From the NCBI RefSeq assembly GCF_900100625.1, contig NZ_FMTY01000010.1:1-55487 (forward strand): a stretch of DNA of 55,487 nt. The letters run 5' to 3'. A model generated the notes under the pieces. The model had not been told where the DNA came from. It searched no databases and saw nothing but the letters and a program-made list of their open reading frames with translations. The DNA comes from Flavobacterium saliperosum. Its GTDB lineage: Bacteria > Bacteroidota > Bacteroidia > Flavobacteriales > Flavobacteriaceae. The position numbers and the translations under genes are program-made. The first letter of the stretch is position 1. Every line of letters begins with the position of its first letter. Below are positions 33,591 to 42,081 of this stretch, piece by piece.

Positions 33591-34887
33591 CATCCGTGGT
33601 GAAACTCTGAATATTTTTCTTTTTATACGGACGGATAATCAAGCGGCCTTCGCGATCGAATTTGATGTAATTGTACACCCAATTCATTAAAACCACCGCT
33701 TTGTTTTTGAATCCGATGAGCGAAAACAGATGTACAAACATCCAGACAAACCAAGCGAAAACCCCATGAAAATGCCATTTGGGTAAATCGACTACTGCTT
33801 TGTTTCTTCCGATGGTGGCCATGGAACCCTTATCATTGTATTCAAAAGGTTTCATTTCCTTATTCTTAAGTTTTCTGATCAGGTTTTCTGCCAGTAAATT
33901 TCCTTGCTGAATCGCAGGTTGTGCCATCATCGGGTGTCCTTGCGGATTTTTATCGGAAGTCATTGAAGCGATGTCGCCTATTGCAAAAATATTATCGTAG
34001 CCCAACACCTGATTGAATTCGTTAACTTTGATTCGGTCGGCGCGTTCTATGAGTGCTTCCTTTTTTAACCCGTTTATTACGGCTCCTTTTACTCCGGCGG
34101 CCCAAATTACGGTTGCTGTTTCAAAAGACAAATCAGAACTGGTGGTTACCGTTCTTCCGTCGTAATTGGTTACGCGAACGTTTTTCCAGATGCTTACGCC
34201 CAAACCGTGAAGGAAGTCTTCCGCTTTTTGAGACGATTGGACCGACATGGCATCCAATAACCGGTCACTTCCCTGAATCAGATGAATGCCCATTTTTCGG
34301 ATATCCAGATCCGGATAATCTTTTGGAAGGATGGCTTTTTTCATTTCGGCCAAAGCGCCTGCCAGTTCCACTCCGGTGGGTCCGCCGCCTACGATAACGA
34401 AATTCATGAGTGCGTTTCGTTCGTTGATGTCGTTGGTCAGGAGCGCCTGTTCGAAATTTTCCAGAATCAGACTGCGGATGTTGAGCGATTGCGGTATGGT
34501 TTTCATCGCCATACTGTAGCTTTCGATTTCCTTGTTCCCGAAATAATTGGTTTTGGAACCGGTGGCAATCACAAGATAATCATAATACAAGTCTCCGATG
34601 TCGGCCAGCACTTTCTTATTTTCAGTGTCAATTTCTTTTACGTTGGCTAAACGAAAATAAAAGTCAGGGTACTCCTGTACTACTTTCCGAATCGGATACG
34701 CTATGGAACCTGCCTCCAAACCACCGGTCGCCACCTGATACAGCAACGGCTGAAAGGTGTGGTAATTGTGTTTATCGAGAAGGACCACCTGAGCGTTTTT
34801 GTTTTTTAGTTTTTTAGCTAATGAAATTCCGGCAAAACCACCACCGATGATGACAATGCGCGGGAAACTGGAGCGGGGAATATTCAT
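33583..34887 (-). CDS. ndh: Type II NADH dehydrogenase (NDH-2)
   Basis: A 434-residue monotopic inner-membrane flavoenzyme that oxidises NADH and reduces quinone without pumping protons. The FAD site GIGGGFAGISLAKKL-type motif begins at residue about 12 (IIGGGFAGIS), the second dinucleotide site is VGGGPTGVELAGALAEM, and FAIGDIASM closes the FAD site. QPLLYQVATGGLEAG is typical of NDH-2. The C-terminal part has an amphipathic region with a hydrophobic stretch (about 370-400, FAWFVWMFVHLFSLIGF) for membrane attachment. Length is normal. It converges with the DUF3810 gene across the heptad array. Confidence 0.93.
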   Translation of the reverse strand: MNIPRSSFPRIVIIGGGFAGISLAKKLKNKNAQVVLLDKHNYHTFQPLLYQVATGGLEAGSIAYPIRKVVQEYPDFYFRLANVKEIDTENKKVLADIGDLYYDYLVIATGSKTNYFGNKEIESYSMAMKTIPQSLNIRSLILENFEQALLTNDINERNALMNFVIVGGGPTGVELAGALAEMKKAILPKDYPDLDIRKMGIHLIQGSDRLLDAMSVQSSQKAEDFLHGLGVSIWKNVRVTNYDGRTVTTSSDLSFETATVIWAAGVKGAVINGLKKEALIERADRIKVNEFNQVLGYDNIFAIGDIASMTSDKNPQGHPMMAQPAIQQGNLLAENLIRKLKNKEMKPFEYNDKGSMATIGRNKAVVDLPKWHFHGVFAWFVWMFVHLFSLIGFKNKAVVLMNWVYNYIKFDREGRLIIRPYKKKNIQSFTTDEI

Positions 34888-34970
34888 ATTTATAAGTAGC
34901 TGAGTTACTGAATAGCTAAGTTACGAAGAAAGTAGTGAGAAAAGTTATGAAAAAAGGGAAAAAGGAAGAA

Positions 34971-35012
34971 GCAGAAAGCAGAAAGCAGAAAGCAGAAGGC
35001 AGAAAGCAGAAG
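34971..35012. repeat. Six tandem GCAGAAA/GCAGAAG heptads
   Basis: Units at 34971, 34978, 34985, 34992, 34999 and 35006: GCAGAAA three times, GCAGAAG, GCAGAAA, GCAGAAG. This is a second 7-bp tandem repeat in the same region. Confidence 0.85.
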
Positions 35013-35123
35013 GCTGGAAAAAAAGAAAGCTGCAAAATTCGTGTTTCGACAGCTGAGTCATCGGTGGTCCAAAAAATCTACTTCTAAAAAAACAAAAAAG
35101 TTTAAAAAATGCCTAAAGTTTTC

Positions 35124-35213
35124 CCATAGCCCCGATGGGAGAGGAAATCCTGGCTTTGTGAGATTGCCGCGCAAGCTCGCAATGACAGATTGGAGCGGAC
35201 AGCGGGAAAAAGG
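35124..35213 (+). repeat. REP/MITE-like element, copy 1
   Basis: Starts CCATAGCCCCGATGGG, ends TTGGAGCGGACAGCGGGAAAAAGG. The inside has a different hairpin, ATTGCCGCGC-AA-GCTCGCAAT. The same ends occur inverted at 55261-55336 and, more diverged, at 38451-38516. Confidence 0.65.
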
Positions 35214-35300
35214 TTCAAAAAATGCCCAAAAGTGTTGCTCCTAAAAAATAAAAAAAGTTGAAATTTGTAACAATCGGTTATGATTTAACACTAATGTTTT

Positions 35301-35795
35301 ATGAATTCGAGTTTAGAGCAGTCGTTTGTTTCACAATTAAAAGAACATCAGAATATTATCCACAAGATTTGTAGGCTATATACTTCTGATGAGGATGCGC
35401 ACAAGGATTTGTTTCAGGAAATCACCATTCAGCTCTGGAAAGCGTTTCCGCAGTTTCGCGGTGAGGCCAAATTCACTACCTGGGCGTATCGTGTGGCATT
35501 GAATACAGCCATTACCCTCTACCGGAAGAAAACCAAATCGATTAATACCATCGAATTTGACAGTAAGCTGCACCGGTTTACCCATGACGAATACAATTAC
35601 GAAGAAGAAGAACAGATTAAGTTGCTGTACAAAGCGGTACATCAGTTGAATGACATTGAGAAAGCCTTGGTTTTCATGTATCTGGAAGACAAAGATTACA
35701 CGGAGATTGCCGAAACACTGGGAATCAGTGAAGTCAACGCCAGGGTGAAAATGAACCGGATTAAAGGAAAGTTAAAACGAATAGTAAATCCGTAA
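35301..35795 (+). CDS. ECF-type RNA polymerase sigma factor
   Basis: A 164-residue sigma-70 family factor without regions 1 and 3. Region 2 (about 20-90) contains DLFQEITIQLWKAFPQFRGE and FTTWAYRVALNTAI, which bind the -10 region and melt DNA. Region 4 (about 110-160) has EKALVFMYLEDKDYTEIAETLGIS and VNARVKMNRIKGKLKR, a helix-turn-helix for the -35 element. The gene is followed after 13 bp by a membrane protein, a common pair in Bacteroidota in which the second protein likely controls the sigma factor. The target regulon is unknown. Confidence 0.93.
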   Translation: MNSSLEQSFVSQLKEHQNIIHKICRLYTSDEDAHKDLFQEITIQLWKAFPQFRGEAKFTTWAYRVALNTAITLYRKKTKSINTIEFDSKLHRFTHDEYNYEEEEQIKLLYKAVHQLNDIEKALVFMYLEDKDYTEIAETLGISEVNARVKMNRIKGKLKRIVNP

Positions 35796-35808
35796 GGAAA
35801 AGGAAAAT

Positions 35809-36450
35809 ATGGACGAGTTAGATTTATTAAAAAAAGACTGGAAGAAAAACGATTCGAAGTTTCCGGAAATTTCGGAACAGCAAATCTATGGCATGCTGCA
35901 CAAGAAATCGTCTTCTATTGTGAAATGGATTTTTGTTATCAGTGTATTGGAAATTGTACTTTGGAGTGTGATTAGTTATTTCACTGCCGATGATAATTAT
36001 TTTAAAACACTGGAAAATTACCATATTGACACACTAATGAAAGTGTTCACCTTTGTGAATTATGCGGTTATTGCGGTATTCATTTTCCTGTTTTACAAGA
36101 ATTTCAAAAGCATCAACACAACCGACAGTGTTAAATCACTGATGAAAAGTATTCTGAAAACCCGTAAAACGGTGCAGTATTATATTTGGTATAATCTCGG
36201 CATGATTGGGCTGACGTTTATTGTCATTATGATTGCCACTTTCAAATACGACAACCGAATTAACGAAATTGCCGTTAAGGCTTCGGGAAGCGATAACAAC
36301 ACTTTATTTTGGGTTGTTTTATTTGGCTTTACCATACTCTTTTTTGCCATCATTTTTGGGTTGTTTTGGTTGTTCTACCGATTGATTTACGGTTACCTGC
36401 TGCGACGACTACACAAGAACTATGAAGAATTGAAAAAAATCGATTTATAA
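35809..36450 (+). CDS. Membrane protein paired with the ECF sigma factor (possible anti-sigma)
   Basis: A 213-residue protein with an N-terminal cytoplasmic stretch of about 40 residues (MDELDLLKKDWKKND) and four predicted transmembrane helices (about 43-63, 82-100, 132-152, 166-195), ending in a basic tail. It resembles the family often misnamed beta-carotene 15,15'-monooxygenase in Bacteroidota. It has no zinc-binding anti-sigma motif (HxxxCxxC). Its position 13 bp after the ECF gene and its cytoplasmic N-terminal helix suggest it restrains the sigma factor at the membrane. This is inference. Confidence 0.7.
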   Translation: MDELDLLKKDWKKNDSKFPEISEQQIYGMLHKKSSSIVKWIFVISVLEIVLWSVISYFTADDNYFKTLENYHIDTLMKVFTFVNYAVIAVFIFLFYKNFKSINTTDSVKSLMKSILKTRKTVQYYIWYNLGMIGLTFIVIMIATFKYDNRINEIAVKASGSDNNTLFWVVLFGFTILFFAIIFGLFWLFYRLIYGYLLRRLHKNYEELKKIDL

Positions 36451-36461
36451 ATTCACACAAT

Positions 36462-36492
36462 AAAAAAGCTTCAACAATGTTGAAGCTTTTTT
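36462..36492. terminator. Bidirectional terminator
   Basis: AAAAAAGCTTCAACA pairs with TGTTGAAGCTTTTTT, with A and T runs, between the convergent sigma-partner and helicase-like genes. Confidence 0.9.
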
Positions 36493-36505
36493 TGTGCATT
36501 ATTTT

Positions 36506-37138
36506 TTACTCTTCGTCTTCATCGTAACCCTCCACTCCGAAAAGGTAAGGTTCGAGCATGATTTTATCGGCCAGTACTTCTACTCTTTCCGTTAGGTTTT
36601 CCGAGAAGAAAAGACGCTGCGTTTTTTCGACACTGTTGGACAATCGCAAAACGATGGCGTCCATTCGTATTTTAAACAATTCATCGGCATCGTCAATTAC
36701 GAACATTTTTATCGTGTTCATATTAAATCCGGCAGATGAAAACATCGCGTTGATTCGGTTAGGTGTTCCGATTAAAACATCGACTCCCAGGGAAATTTGG
36801 TTTTTATCGTAATCGATATCGCCTTTATCGTGGGAACCGAAGACACGCAAATCGGTATAATGGGCAAATTTTTTGAACATTTCGACCATTTCCAGTACGT
36901 CTTCTTTGTCTTTTACCATGATTAAAGCACGAGTGGATTCCCCGACGGCTTTTTCCAGTTTTTGAATCACCGTGTACACAATCGTAGTCGATTTTCCGCC
37001 GCCTTTGGGCATAATCACCACCGCATCGGCACCACTTTTCAAAGTGCTGAAACAGTCTTTCTGAATCTCGTTTGGCGTTTCAATTCCGTTTTCTGACAAA
37101 GCTAAAGCCAGCTTTTCGTTTATTTTTTTTAGTTTCAT
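36506..37138 (-). CDS. Single-domain DEAD-box helicase relative
   Basis: A 210-residue protein with only the first RecA domain of a DEAD-box helicase. Motifs: Q-motif TPNEIQ (21-26), Walker A MPKGGGKST (43-51), GTPNR (124-128), motif II DDAD (149-152) instead of DEAD, motif III SEN (179-181) instead of SAT. The second RecA domain with motifs IV-VI is absent, yet the gene is complete with start, stop and a terminator, so it is a stable short family rather than a broken helicase. Helicase activity is doubtful. A regulatory or RNA-binding role is more likely. A 14-bp-unit repeat lies just upstream at 37144. Confidence 0.85.
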   Translation of the reverse strand: MKLKKINEKLALALSENGIETPNEIQKDCFSTLKSGADAVVIMPKGGGKSTTIVYTVIQKLEKAVGESTRALIMVKDKEDVLEMVEMFKKFAHYTDLRVFGSHDKGDIDYDKNQISLGVDVLIGTPNRINAMFSSAGFNMNTIKMFVIDDADELFKIRMDAIVLRLSNSVEKTQRLFFSENLTERVEVLADKIMLEPYLFGVEGYDEDEE

Positions 37139-37143
37139 GTTTT

Positions 37144-37206
37144 AGTAATTAGGGGTTAGTGATTAGGGGTTAGCATTGAAAAAACTAAATACTAAATCCT
37201 AACTAC
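37144..37206. repeat. Imperfect palindrome with a tandem 14-bp unit
   Basis: AGTAATTAGGGGTT (37144-37157) and AGTGATTAGGGGTT (37158-37171) are tandem, and the right arm CTAAATACTAAATCCTAAC (37185-37203) is roughly complementary. It resembles the heptad hairpins in plan: tandem units of a multiple of seven, with an opposing arm. Confidence 0.5.
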
Positions 37207-37218
37207 TCTTTCCTGATA

Positions 37219-38382
37219 TTATTTACTTGCAAACAGTTTCACATCGTTCTCTGAAATTTCGTTTCCGCCCAAGATAATCAAGCGTTCCACAACGTTTCGC
37301 AATTCACGGATGTTGCCTGTCCAATCGTATTCCTGTAATAGTTTAATGGCCGGAGCAGCGAATTTTTTGACTGCCGTTCCTTGTTCCGAAGCGATTTTTT
37401 CCGCGAAATGGTTAATCAGCAACGGGATATCATCACGTCGGTCGTTCAATGCCGGTACTTTGATTAAAATCACAGCCAGACGATGGTACAAATCCTCACG
37501 GAAACGCCCTTCTTCGATTTCTTTTTTCAGATCCTTGTTGGTTGCCGCTATTACGCGAACATTGACTTTAATGTCTTTGTCGGCACCCACTCGCTGGATT
37601 AAATTTTCCTGTAAGGCTCGTAATACTTTGGCTTGTGCCGAAAGACTCATATCGCCAATTTCATCCAAAAACAGGGTTCCCTGATCAGCTGCTTCAAATT
37701 TCCCGGCTCTGTCTTTTACGGCAGAGGTAAAGGCCCCCTTAACGTGACCGAACAATTCGCTTTCTATCAGTTCACTTGGAATCGCGGCACAGTTCACTTC
37801 AATTAAAGGCGCATTGCAACGCTCGCTTTTTTCGTGTAACTGATGGGCCACCAATTCTTTTCCGGTTCCGTTAGGGCCGATGATCAAAACACGGGCTTCG
37901 GTTGGTGCTACCTTTTCAATCATCTCTTTAATGTGATTGATAGGTTCGCTCACCCCTATCATTTCGTAATTTTTGGAAACCTTCTTTTTCAGGATTTTGT
38001 TTTCCACTACGAGTTGTTTTCGGTCTAAAGCGTTGCGAACGGTATTCAGCAAACGGTTTAAATCGGGAGGTTTTGATATGTAATCGAAAGCTCCGAGACG
38101 CATCGTGTTCACCGCCGTTTCCAAATCGCCATGACCGGAAATCATTACCATCGGGATTTCGGGTTTGATTTTTTTAACGGCTTCGAGTACTTCCTCGCCG
38201 TCCATTTTGGGCATTTTGATGTCGCACAAAACCAAATCGTAATCTTCGTTCTTGATTTTTTCCAAGCCCTGAAGGCCATCTTCGGCTTCGTCTACTTTAT
38301 ACGTATCGCTTTCTTCCGACAGGATTTTGATTAAAACCCTGCGAATGGACGCTTCGTCTTCGATTATTAAAATCTTACTCAT
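37219..38382 (-). CDS. Sigma-54-type response regulator without DNA-binding domain
   Basis: A 387-residue NtrC-class protein. Receiver domain (1-120) with acidic pocket EDE, phospho-acceptor Asp54 (LCDIKMPKMDG) and Lys104. AAA+ domain (about 140-387) with Walker A GPNGTGKE (169-176), the GAFTGA loop as GAFTSA (216-221), and Walker B region LFLDEIGDMS. It ends right after the AAA+ lid (NIRELRNVVERLIILGG...FASK), so the Fis-type helix-turn-helix is missing. It might act on sigma-54 from solution, as the HTH-less FlgR of Helicobacter does, or use another partner. No kinase is next to it. Confidence 0.9.
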   Translation of the reverse strand: MSKILIIEDEASIRRVLIKILSEESDTYKVDEAEDGLQGLEKIKNEDYDLVLCDIKMPKMDGEEVLEAVKKIKPEIPMVMISGHGDLETAVNTMRLGAFDYISKPPDLNRLLNTVRNALDRKQLVVENKILKKKVSKNYEMIGVSEPINHIKEMIEKVAPTEARVLIIGPNGTGKELVAHQLHEKSERCNAPLIEVNCAAIPSELIESELFGHVKGAFTSAVKDRAGKFEAADQGTLFLDEIGDMSLSAQAKVLRALQENLIQRVGADKDIKVNVRVIAATNKDLKKEIEEGRFREDLYHRLAVILIKVPALNDRRDDIPLLINHFAEKIASEQGTAVKKFAAPAIKLLQEYDWTGNIRELRNVVERLIILGGNEISENDVKLFASK

Positions 38383-38397
38383 TACTCTATATTTAAC

Positions 38398-38433
38398 CGC
38401 AAAGTTCGCAAAGTTTTTCGCAAAGTTCGCAAG
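38398..38433. repeat. Four tandem CGCAAAGTT units
   Basis: CGCAAAGTT at 38398, 38407, 38419 (after a TTT interruption) and a partial copy at 38428. A 9-bp-unit simple repeat between the NtrC-type gene and the ABC permease. Confidence 0.8.
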
Positions 38434-38450
38434 AATTCAAAATTGATTTT

Positions 38451-38516
38451 CCAATAGCCCCGGTAGAGCCGATATCCTCGCAACGTAGTGGAGAGATAAA
38501 GGCGAAAACGGGAATG
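38451..38516 (+). repeat. REP/MITE-like element, diverged copy 2
   Basis: Starts CCAATAGCCCCGGTAGAGCCGATATCCT and ends GGAGAGATAAAGGCGAAAACGGGAATG. It shares the ATAGCCCCG-RT start, the ATCCT block and the GGAG...GCG...GGGAA end of the copy at 35124. Confidence 0.45.
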
Positions 38517-38577
38517 ACGTTTACCGATAAATCCCAAGCCATTCGCTTCTTCTTTTCGGTTAAACAAATAACCAAAT

Positions 38578-39882
38578 TTAATACTTAAGCCACTTATACA
38601 TTTCTTTCCAGGTTGGTTTTTTACCATACATTAAAATTCCCACTCGGTAAATTTTAGAGGCAAACCAAACCACTCCCAAAAAGGTTCCGAATAACAATAC
38701 GATGGACAACACCAACTGCCACCAAGGCACACCGAACGGGATTCGCATTAACATTACGATAGGTGAGGTAAACGGAATCATCGAGAATATTGTGGCGACG
38801 GTTCCGTGCGGATCGTTCATTACTGTAAAGAACCCTACGTAAACCCCTAACATTAACGGCATAATGATCGGTAACAAAAACTGTTGGGAATCGGTTTCGG
38901 AATCGACCGCAGCACCAATGGCCGCGTAAAGCGAGCTGTATAAGAAATAACCTCCGATGAAATAGATAATGAAACACGTTACCAATGTTCCGATAGGCAG
39001 GTTCCAGATTTCTTTCAGATATACTTGTATTGTGCCGCCCATTTCCTGTTGTGCCGCATTCATCATCTCCGGGTCAATCGAAGAAGCGGCTCCGGCCTGA
39101 ACTCCGAAGAACGAAGAAACGCCAACTAAAAGCACACCGCCTACAATGGCCCAAATCACAAATTGAAGAATTCCGGCTAATGAATTTCCGATGATTTTCC
39201 CCATCATTAACTGATAAGGTTTAACAGAAGAAATGATGATTTCGATGATACGATTGGTTTTCTCTTCGATTACACTTCGCATTACAAAATTTCCATAGAT
39301 GATAATGAACATCATAATCAGATATCCGAAAGCCGAACCGATTCCGATTTTTATTTCGTTTAATCCTTTCAGACTGTTTTCTCCGGAAAATTTAGCCAAA
39401 TGGATATCCGATTTTACCTGAGCCGAATCGATTTTAGCCGAATCAAATCCCATCGCTTTCAGATTGTTTTGCGTGAGCTGATGGTCAATTACATTTTCCA
39501 TTTCCATAATATATTCCATACTCGGACTGTCATCGGAAATGTATTCCACCTTGGTTGCCAAATCTTTCGGATTGGTCACTTTCGGGATGTGAATCAAACC
39601 TTCGTAACTTTTACTTGCAGTGTCTTTTGCCACTTGGAACGGCATCGCGGATAAATCGACATAGACTGTTTCCTCGGAATTTTTAAAATCTTTTTTAAAC
39701 AATCCCGTTTCATCGTGAATGGCAATCCGCTTGATTTCGCCTTCGTTCATATTGGTCAGATAGCCAATTAAAAAGGACATTCCGACAATTAATAAGGGAC
39801 TTAAAAAAGTCATCACGATGAAGGATTTATTACGCACTTTGGCAATAAATTCTCTTCTAATAATTAATGCTAATACTCCCAT
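38578..39882 (-). CDS. ABC-2 type exporter permease (NatB-like)
   Basis: A 434-residue inner-membrane protein. TM1 is at about 22-42 (FIVMTFLSPLLIVGMSF), then a large periplasmic loop (about 45-190), and five TM helices in the second half (about 195-420). NFVMRSVIEEKTNRIIEIIISSVKPYQLMMGKIIG is the typical ABC-2 cytoplasmic coupling region. It pairs with the ATPase gene upstream, whose stop codon shares one base with this start (TAATG). The pair resembles NatAB sodium/drug exporters, although the substrate is unknown. Confidence 0.9.
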   Translation of the reverse strand: MGVLALIIRREFIAKVRNKSFIVMTFLSPLLIVGMSFLIGYLTNMNEGEIKRIAIHDETGLFKKDFKNSEETVYVDLSAMPFQVAKDTASKSYEGLIHIPKVTNPKDLATKVEYISDDSPSMEYIMEMENVIDHQLTQNNLKAMGFDSAKIDSAQVKSDIHLAKFSGENSLKGLNEIKIGIGSAFGYLIMMFIIIYGNFVMRSVIEEKTNRIIEIIISSVKPYQLMMGKIIGNSLAGILQFVIWAIVGGVLLVGVSSFFGVQAGAASSIDPEMMNAAQQEMGGTIQVYLKEIWNLPIGTLVTCFIIYFIGGYFLYSSLYAAIGAAVDSETDSQQFLLPIIMPLMLGVYVGFFTVMNDPHGTVATIFSMIPFTSPIVMLMRIPFGVPWWQLVLSIVLLFGTFLGVVWFASKIYRVGILMYGKKPTWKEMYKWLKY

Positions 39883-40805
39883 TATTTCTGGCTTACGGTT
39901 TGAATGAAAATGTCGTTGATACTTGGAATTTTTTCCACGAAATGCGTTACCTGACCGTTTTGCGTTAAGACATTCAATAACTCATTGGGCGCGGAACCGT
40001 TTAATTGTACTTCCAGTTTCAGTTCGTCATTGAGTGATTTGAAATCGGTTTGCTTCAATTGGAATTTTTGCGTCAGATCGTACATCAAACGTTCAACATT
40101 ATTAGACAGGATGCCCACTTCGTAAGCATTGGTTCGGTGTGATTTTTTTACGTCAATCAGTTTTCCTTCGATCAGTTTGTTGGATTTGTGGATTAACGCA
40201 ATGTAGTCACACATTTCCTCCACGCTTTCCATACGGTGTGTCGAAAAAATTACGGAAGTCCCTTTTTTGTTCAGTTCGATGATTTCATCTTTTATCAGAT
40301 TGGCGTTCACCGGATCGAAACCAGAAAACGGTTCGTCTAAAATCAACAATTTCGGTTCGTGCAGTACCGTAACGATGAACTGTACTTTTTGCGCCATTCC
40401 TTTAGAAAGTTCCTGAATTTTTTTATCCCACCAGGTTTCGATTTCGAATTTTTCGAACCAATATTTCAGTTGTTTTTTAGCATGGGCGTGCGACAATCCT
40501 TTTAATTGTGCCAAATACAGACACTGTTCCCCTACTTTCATGGTTTTGTACAAACCGCGTTCTTCGGGCATATACCCGATATGCTGCACATGATGCGGGG
40601 CCAGTTTTTCTCCGTCGAGATACACCTCACCGGCATCCGGCATGGTAATTTGATTGATAATACGGATTAGAGATGTTTTTCCGGCACCATTCGGACCGAG
40701 AAGTCCGTAAATACTGCCTTGGGGAACTTGTAACGAAACGCTGTTCAGTGCGGTATAGTCGCCATACTGTTTGACAACATTTCTAACTTCAAGAATTGAA
40801 CTCAT
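39882..40805 (-). CDS. ABC exporter ATP-binding protein (NatA-like)
   Basis: A 307-residue ATPase subunit with Walker A GPNGAGKTS, signature ELSKGMAQKVQ (a variant of LSGGQ with Lys), Walker B LLILDEPFSGFDP, and switch His in IFSTHRMESVEEM. After about residue 225 there is an extra C-terminal domain typical of NatA/CcmA-type exporters. It is translated first and overlaps the permease by one base, so the two form one transporter. The unusual signature KGMAQKV is common in this subfamily. Confidence 0.93.
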   Translation of the reverse strand: MSSILEVRNVVKQYGDYTALNSVSLQVPQGSIYGLLGPNGAGKTSLIRIINQITMPDAGEVYLDGEKLAPHHVQHIGYMPEERGLYKTMKVGEQCLYLAQLKGLSHAHAKKQLKYWFEKFEIETWWDKKIQELSKGMAQKVQFIVTVLHEPKLLILDEPFSGFDPVNANLIKDEIIELNKKGTSVIFSTHRMESVEEMCDYIALIHKSNKLIEGKLIDVKKSHRTNAYEVGILSNNVERLMYDLTQKFQLKQTDFKSLNDELKLEVQLNGSAPNELLNVLTQNGQVTHFVEKIPSINDIFIQTVSQK

Positions 40806-40863
40806 GAATTTATTTTGTTTTGGTAAAAGTACGTATTAGATACTAAATGTCGGAATTTGTTAC

Positions 40864-40897
40864 AAAAAAAACCCACCCTAATTTGCACCAGGATGGG
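40864..40897 (-). terminator. Terminator of grpE-dnaJ
   Basis: Minus-strand CCCATCCT pairs with AGGGTGGG (one G-U pair) around a 10-base loop, followed by eight T residues. It is 38 bp beyond the dnaJ stop. Confidence 0.7.
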
Positions 40898-40934
40898 AAA
40901 AAATTGTCATGTTAAAAACATAACAACAAAAAAA

Positions 40935-42062
40935 TTATGAAAACATGTCTTTTACTTTCTCAAAAAAAGACTTGTCTGTTTTTTCAGGTTTCGGAATAAA
41001 ATTATCGTCGGTTAACACTTTTTCAAAAAACTGTTTTTGTTCTTTGGATAATGATTTCGGTGTCCAGACATTTACGTGTACCAGCAAATCGCCGTTTCCG
41101 TAACTGTTGATGCTTGGGATTCCTTTTCCTTTCAGACGAAGAATCTTTCCGGATTGGATACCTTCTTCCAGTTTGATTCTCACTTTTCCGCCTATTGCTT
41201 CGATATCTTTTGAAGTCCCTAAAGCCGCCTCGGCAAAACTGATGTACAAATCGTAATGCAGGTTTTCCCCTTCGCGTTTTAAAAACTCGTGTTCCACTTC
41301 TTCAATCACTACGATTAAATCGCCCGGAACACTGTTGGAACCCGGAGCATCGTTTCCTTTTCCGGAAACTTTCAATTGCATACCGTCAACAACGCCTGCA
41401 GGAATTTTGATGGATACGGTTTCGTCTTCCATTACCATTCCGTGTGCATCGGCCTGATTGGGTTTGCTGTCTATCATCTGCCCTGTTCCGCCACAAGAAT
41501 GACATGGCGAAGACGTTTGCATTCTTCCTAAAATCGTATTGGTCACTTTCATTACCTGACCCGAACCATGACAGGTTGGACAAGTTCTGTAGGTTACCCC
41601 TTGGGCCTGAACTTTACGTTTTACTTTTACTTTTTTCTCTACCCCGTTGGCAATTTCTTCCAGTGTAAGTTTTACTTTGATACGAAGATTGCTTCCTTTC
41701 ATTCTGCGTTGACCGCCGCCACCGCCGCCAAATCCTCCGAAACCGCCACCAAAGGCACCTCCGAAGATGTCCCCGAATTGGCTGAAAATATCATCCATGT
41801 TCATGTGATGACCGCCTCCGCCAAATCCGCCGGCACCGTCAAAAGCGGCATGACCGTATTGATCGTAACGTGCTTTTTTGTCAGCATCCCCTAAAACCTC
41901 ATAGGCTTCGGCCGCTTCTTTGAATTTATCTTCCGCCGCTTTGTCACCCGGATTTTTATCGGGATGGAATTCAATCGCTTTTTTACGGTAGGCTTTTTTT
42001 ATCTGTTCAGCTGTAGCGCTTCTTTCAACTCCTAATACTTCGTATAAATCTCTTTTCTTCAT
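40935..42062 (-). CDS. dnaJ: Chaperone DnaJ (one zinc centre retained)
   Basis: A 375-residue Hsp40 that stimulates DnaK. J-domain (4-68) with HPD in [14 protein letters not shown], Gly/Phe-rich region (about 75-115), zinc region, then the C-terminal substrate-binding domains. Only two CxxCxGxG motifs are present (CPTCHGSG and CHSCGGTG). These correspond to repeats 2 and 3, which form zinc centre II, while repeats 1 and 4 (centre I) are absent, as I recall from other Flavobacteriia. It is 19 bp downstream of grpE on the same strand, so they form an operon. No CIRCE element is seen. Confidence 0.95.
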   Translation of the reverse strand: MKKRDLYEVLGVERSATAEQIKKAYRKKAIEFHPDKNPGDKAAEDKFKEAAEAYEVLGDADKKARYDQYGHAAFDGAGGFGGGGHHMNMDDIFSQFGDIFGGAFGGGFGGFGGGGGGQRRMKGSNLRIKVKLTLEEIANGVEKKVKVKRKVQAQGVTYRTCPTCHGSGQVMKVTNTILGRMQTSSPCHSCGGTGQMIDSKPNQADAHGMVMEDETVSIKIPAGVVDGMQLKVSGKGNDAPGSNSVPGDLIVVIEEVEHEFLKREGENLHYDLYISFAEAALGTSKDIEAIGGKVRIKLEEGIQSGKILRLKGKGIPSINSYGNGDLLVHVNVWTPKSLSKEQKQFFEKVLTDDNFIPKPEKTDKSFFEKVKDMFS

Positions 42063-42081
42063 CAGTCAAATCTATTTTGGC

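Larger units (their letters stand above)
34888..35300. other. 413-bp gap with heptad array, REP-like element and the sigma-factor promoter region
   Basis: No gene is visible. It contains six tandem 7-bp GCAGAAA units (34971-35012), imperfect direct repeats at 35094-35120 and 35209-35234, and between them a REP-like element (35124-35213). AT-rich sequence leads into the ECF sigma factor gene. Confidence 0.6.

Noticed and set aside
34888..35300. 67-codon frame at 35041-35244
   Set aside because: It runs through the REP-like element and its flanking repeats, and the peptide is basic and low in complexity.
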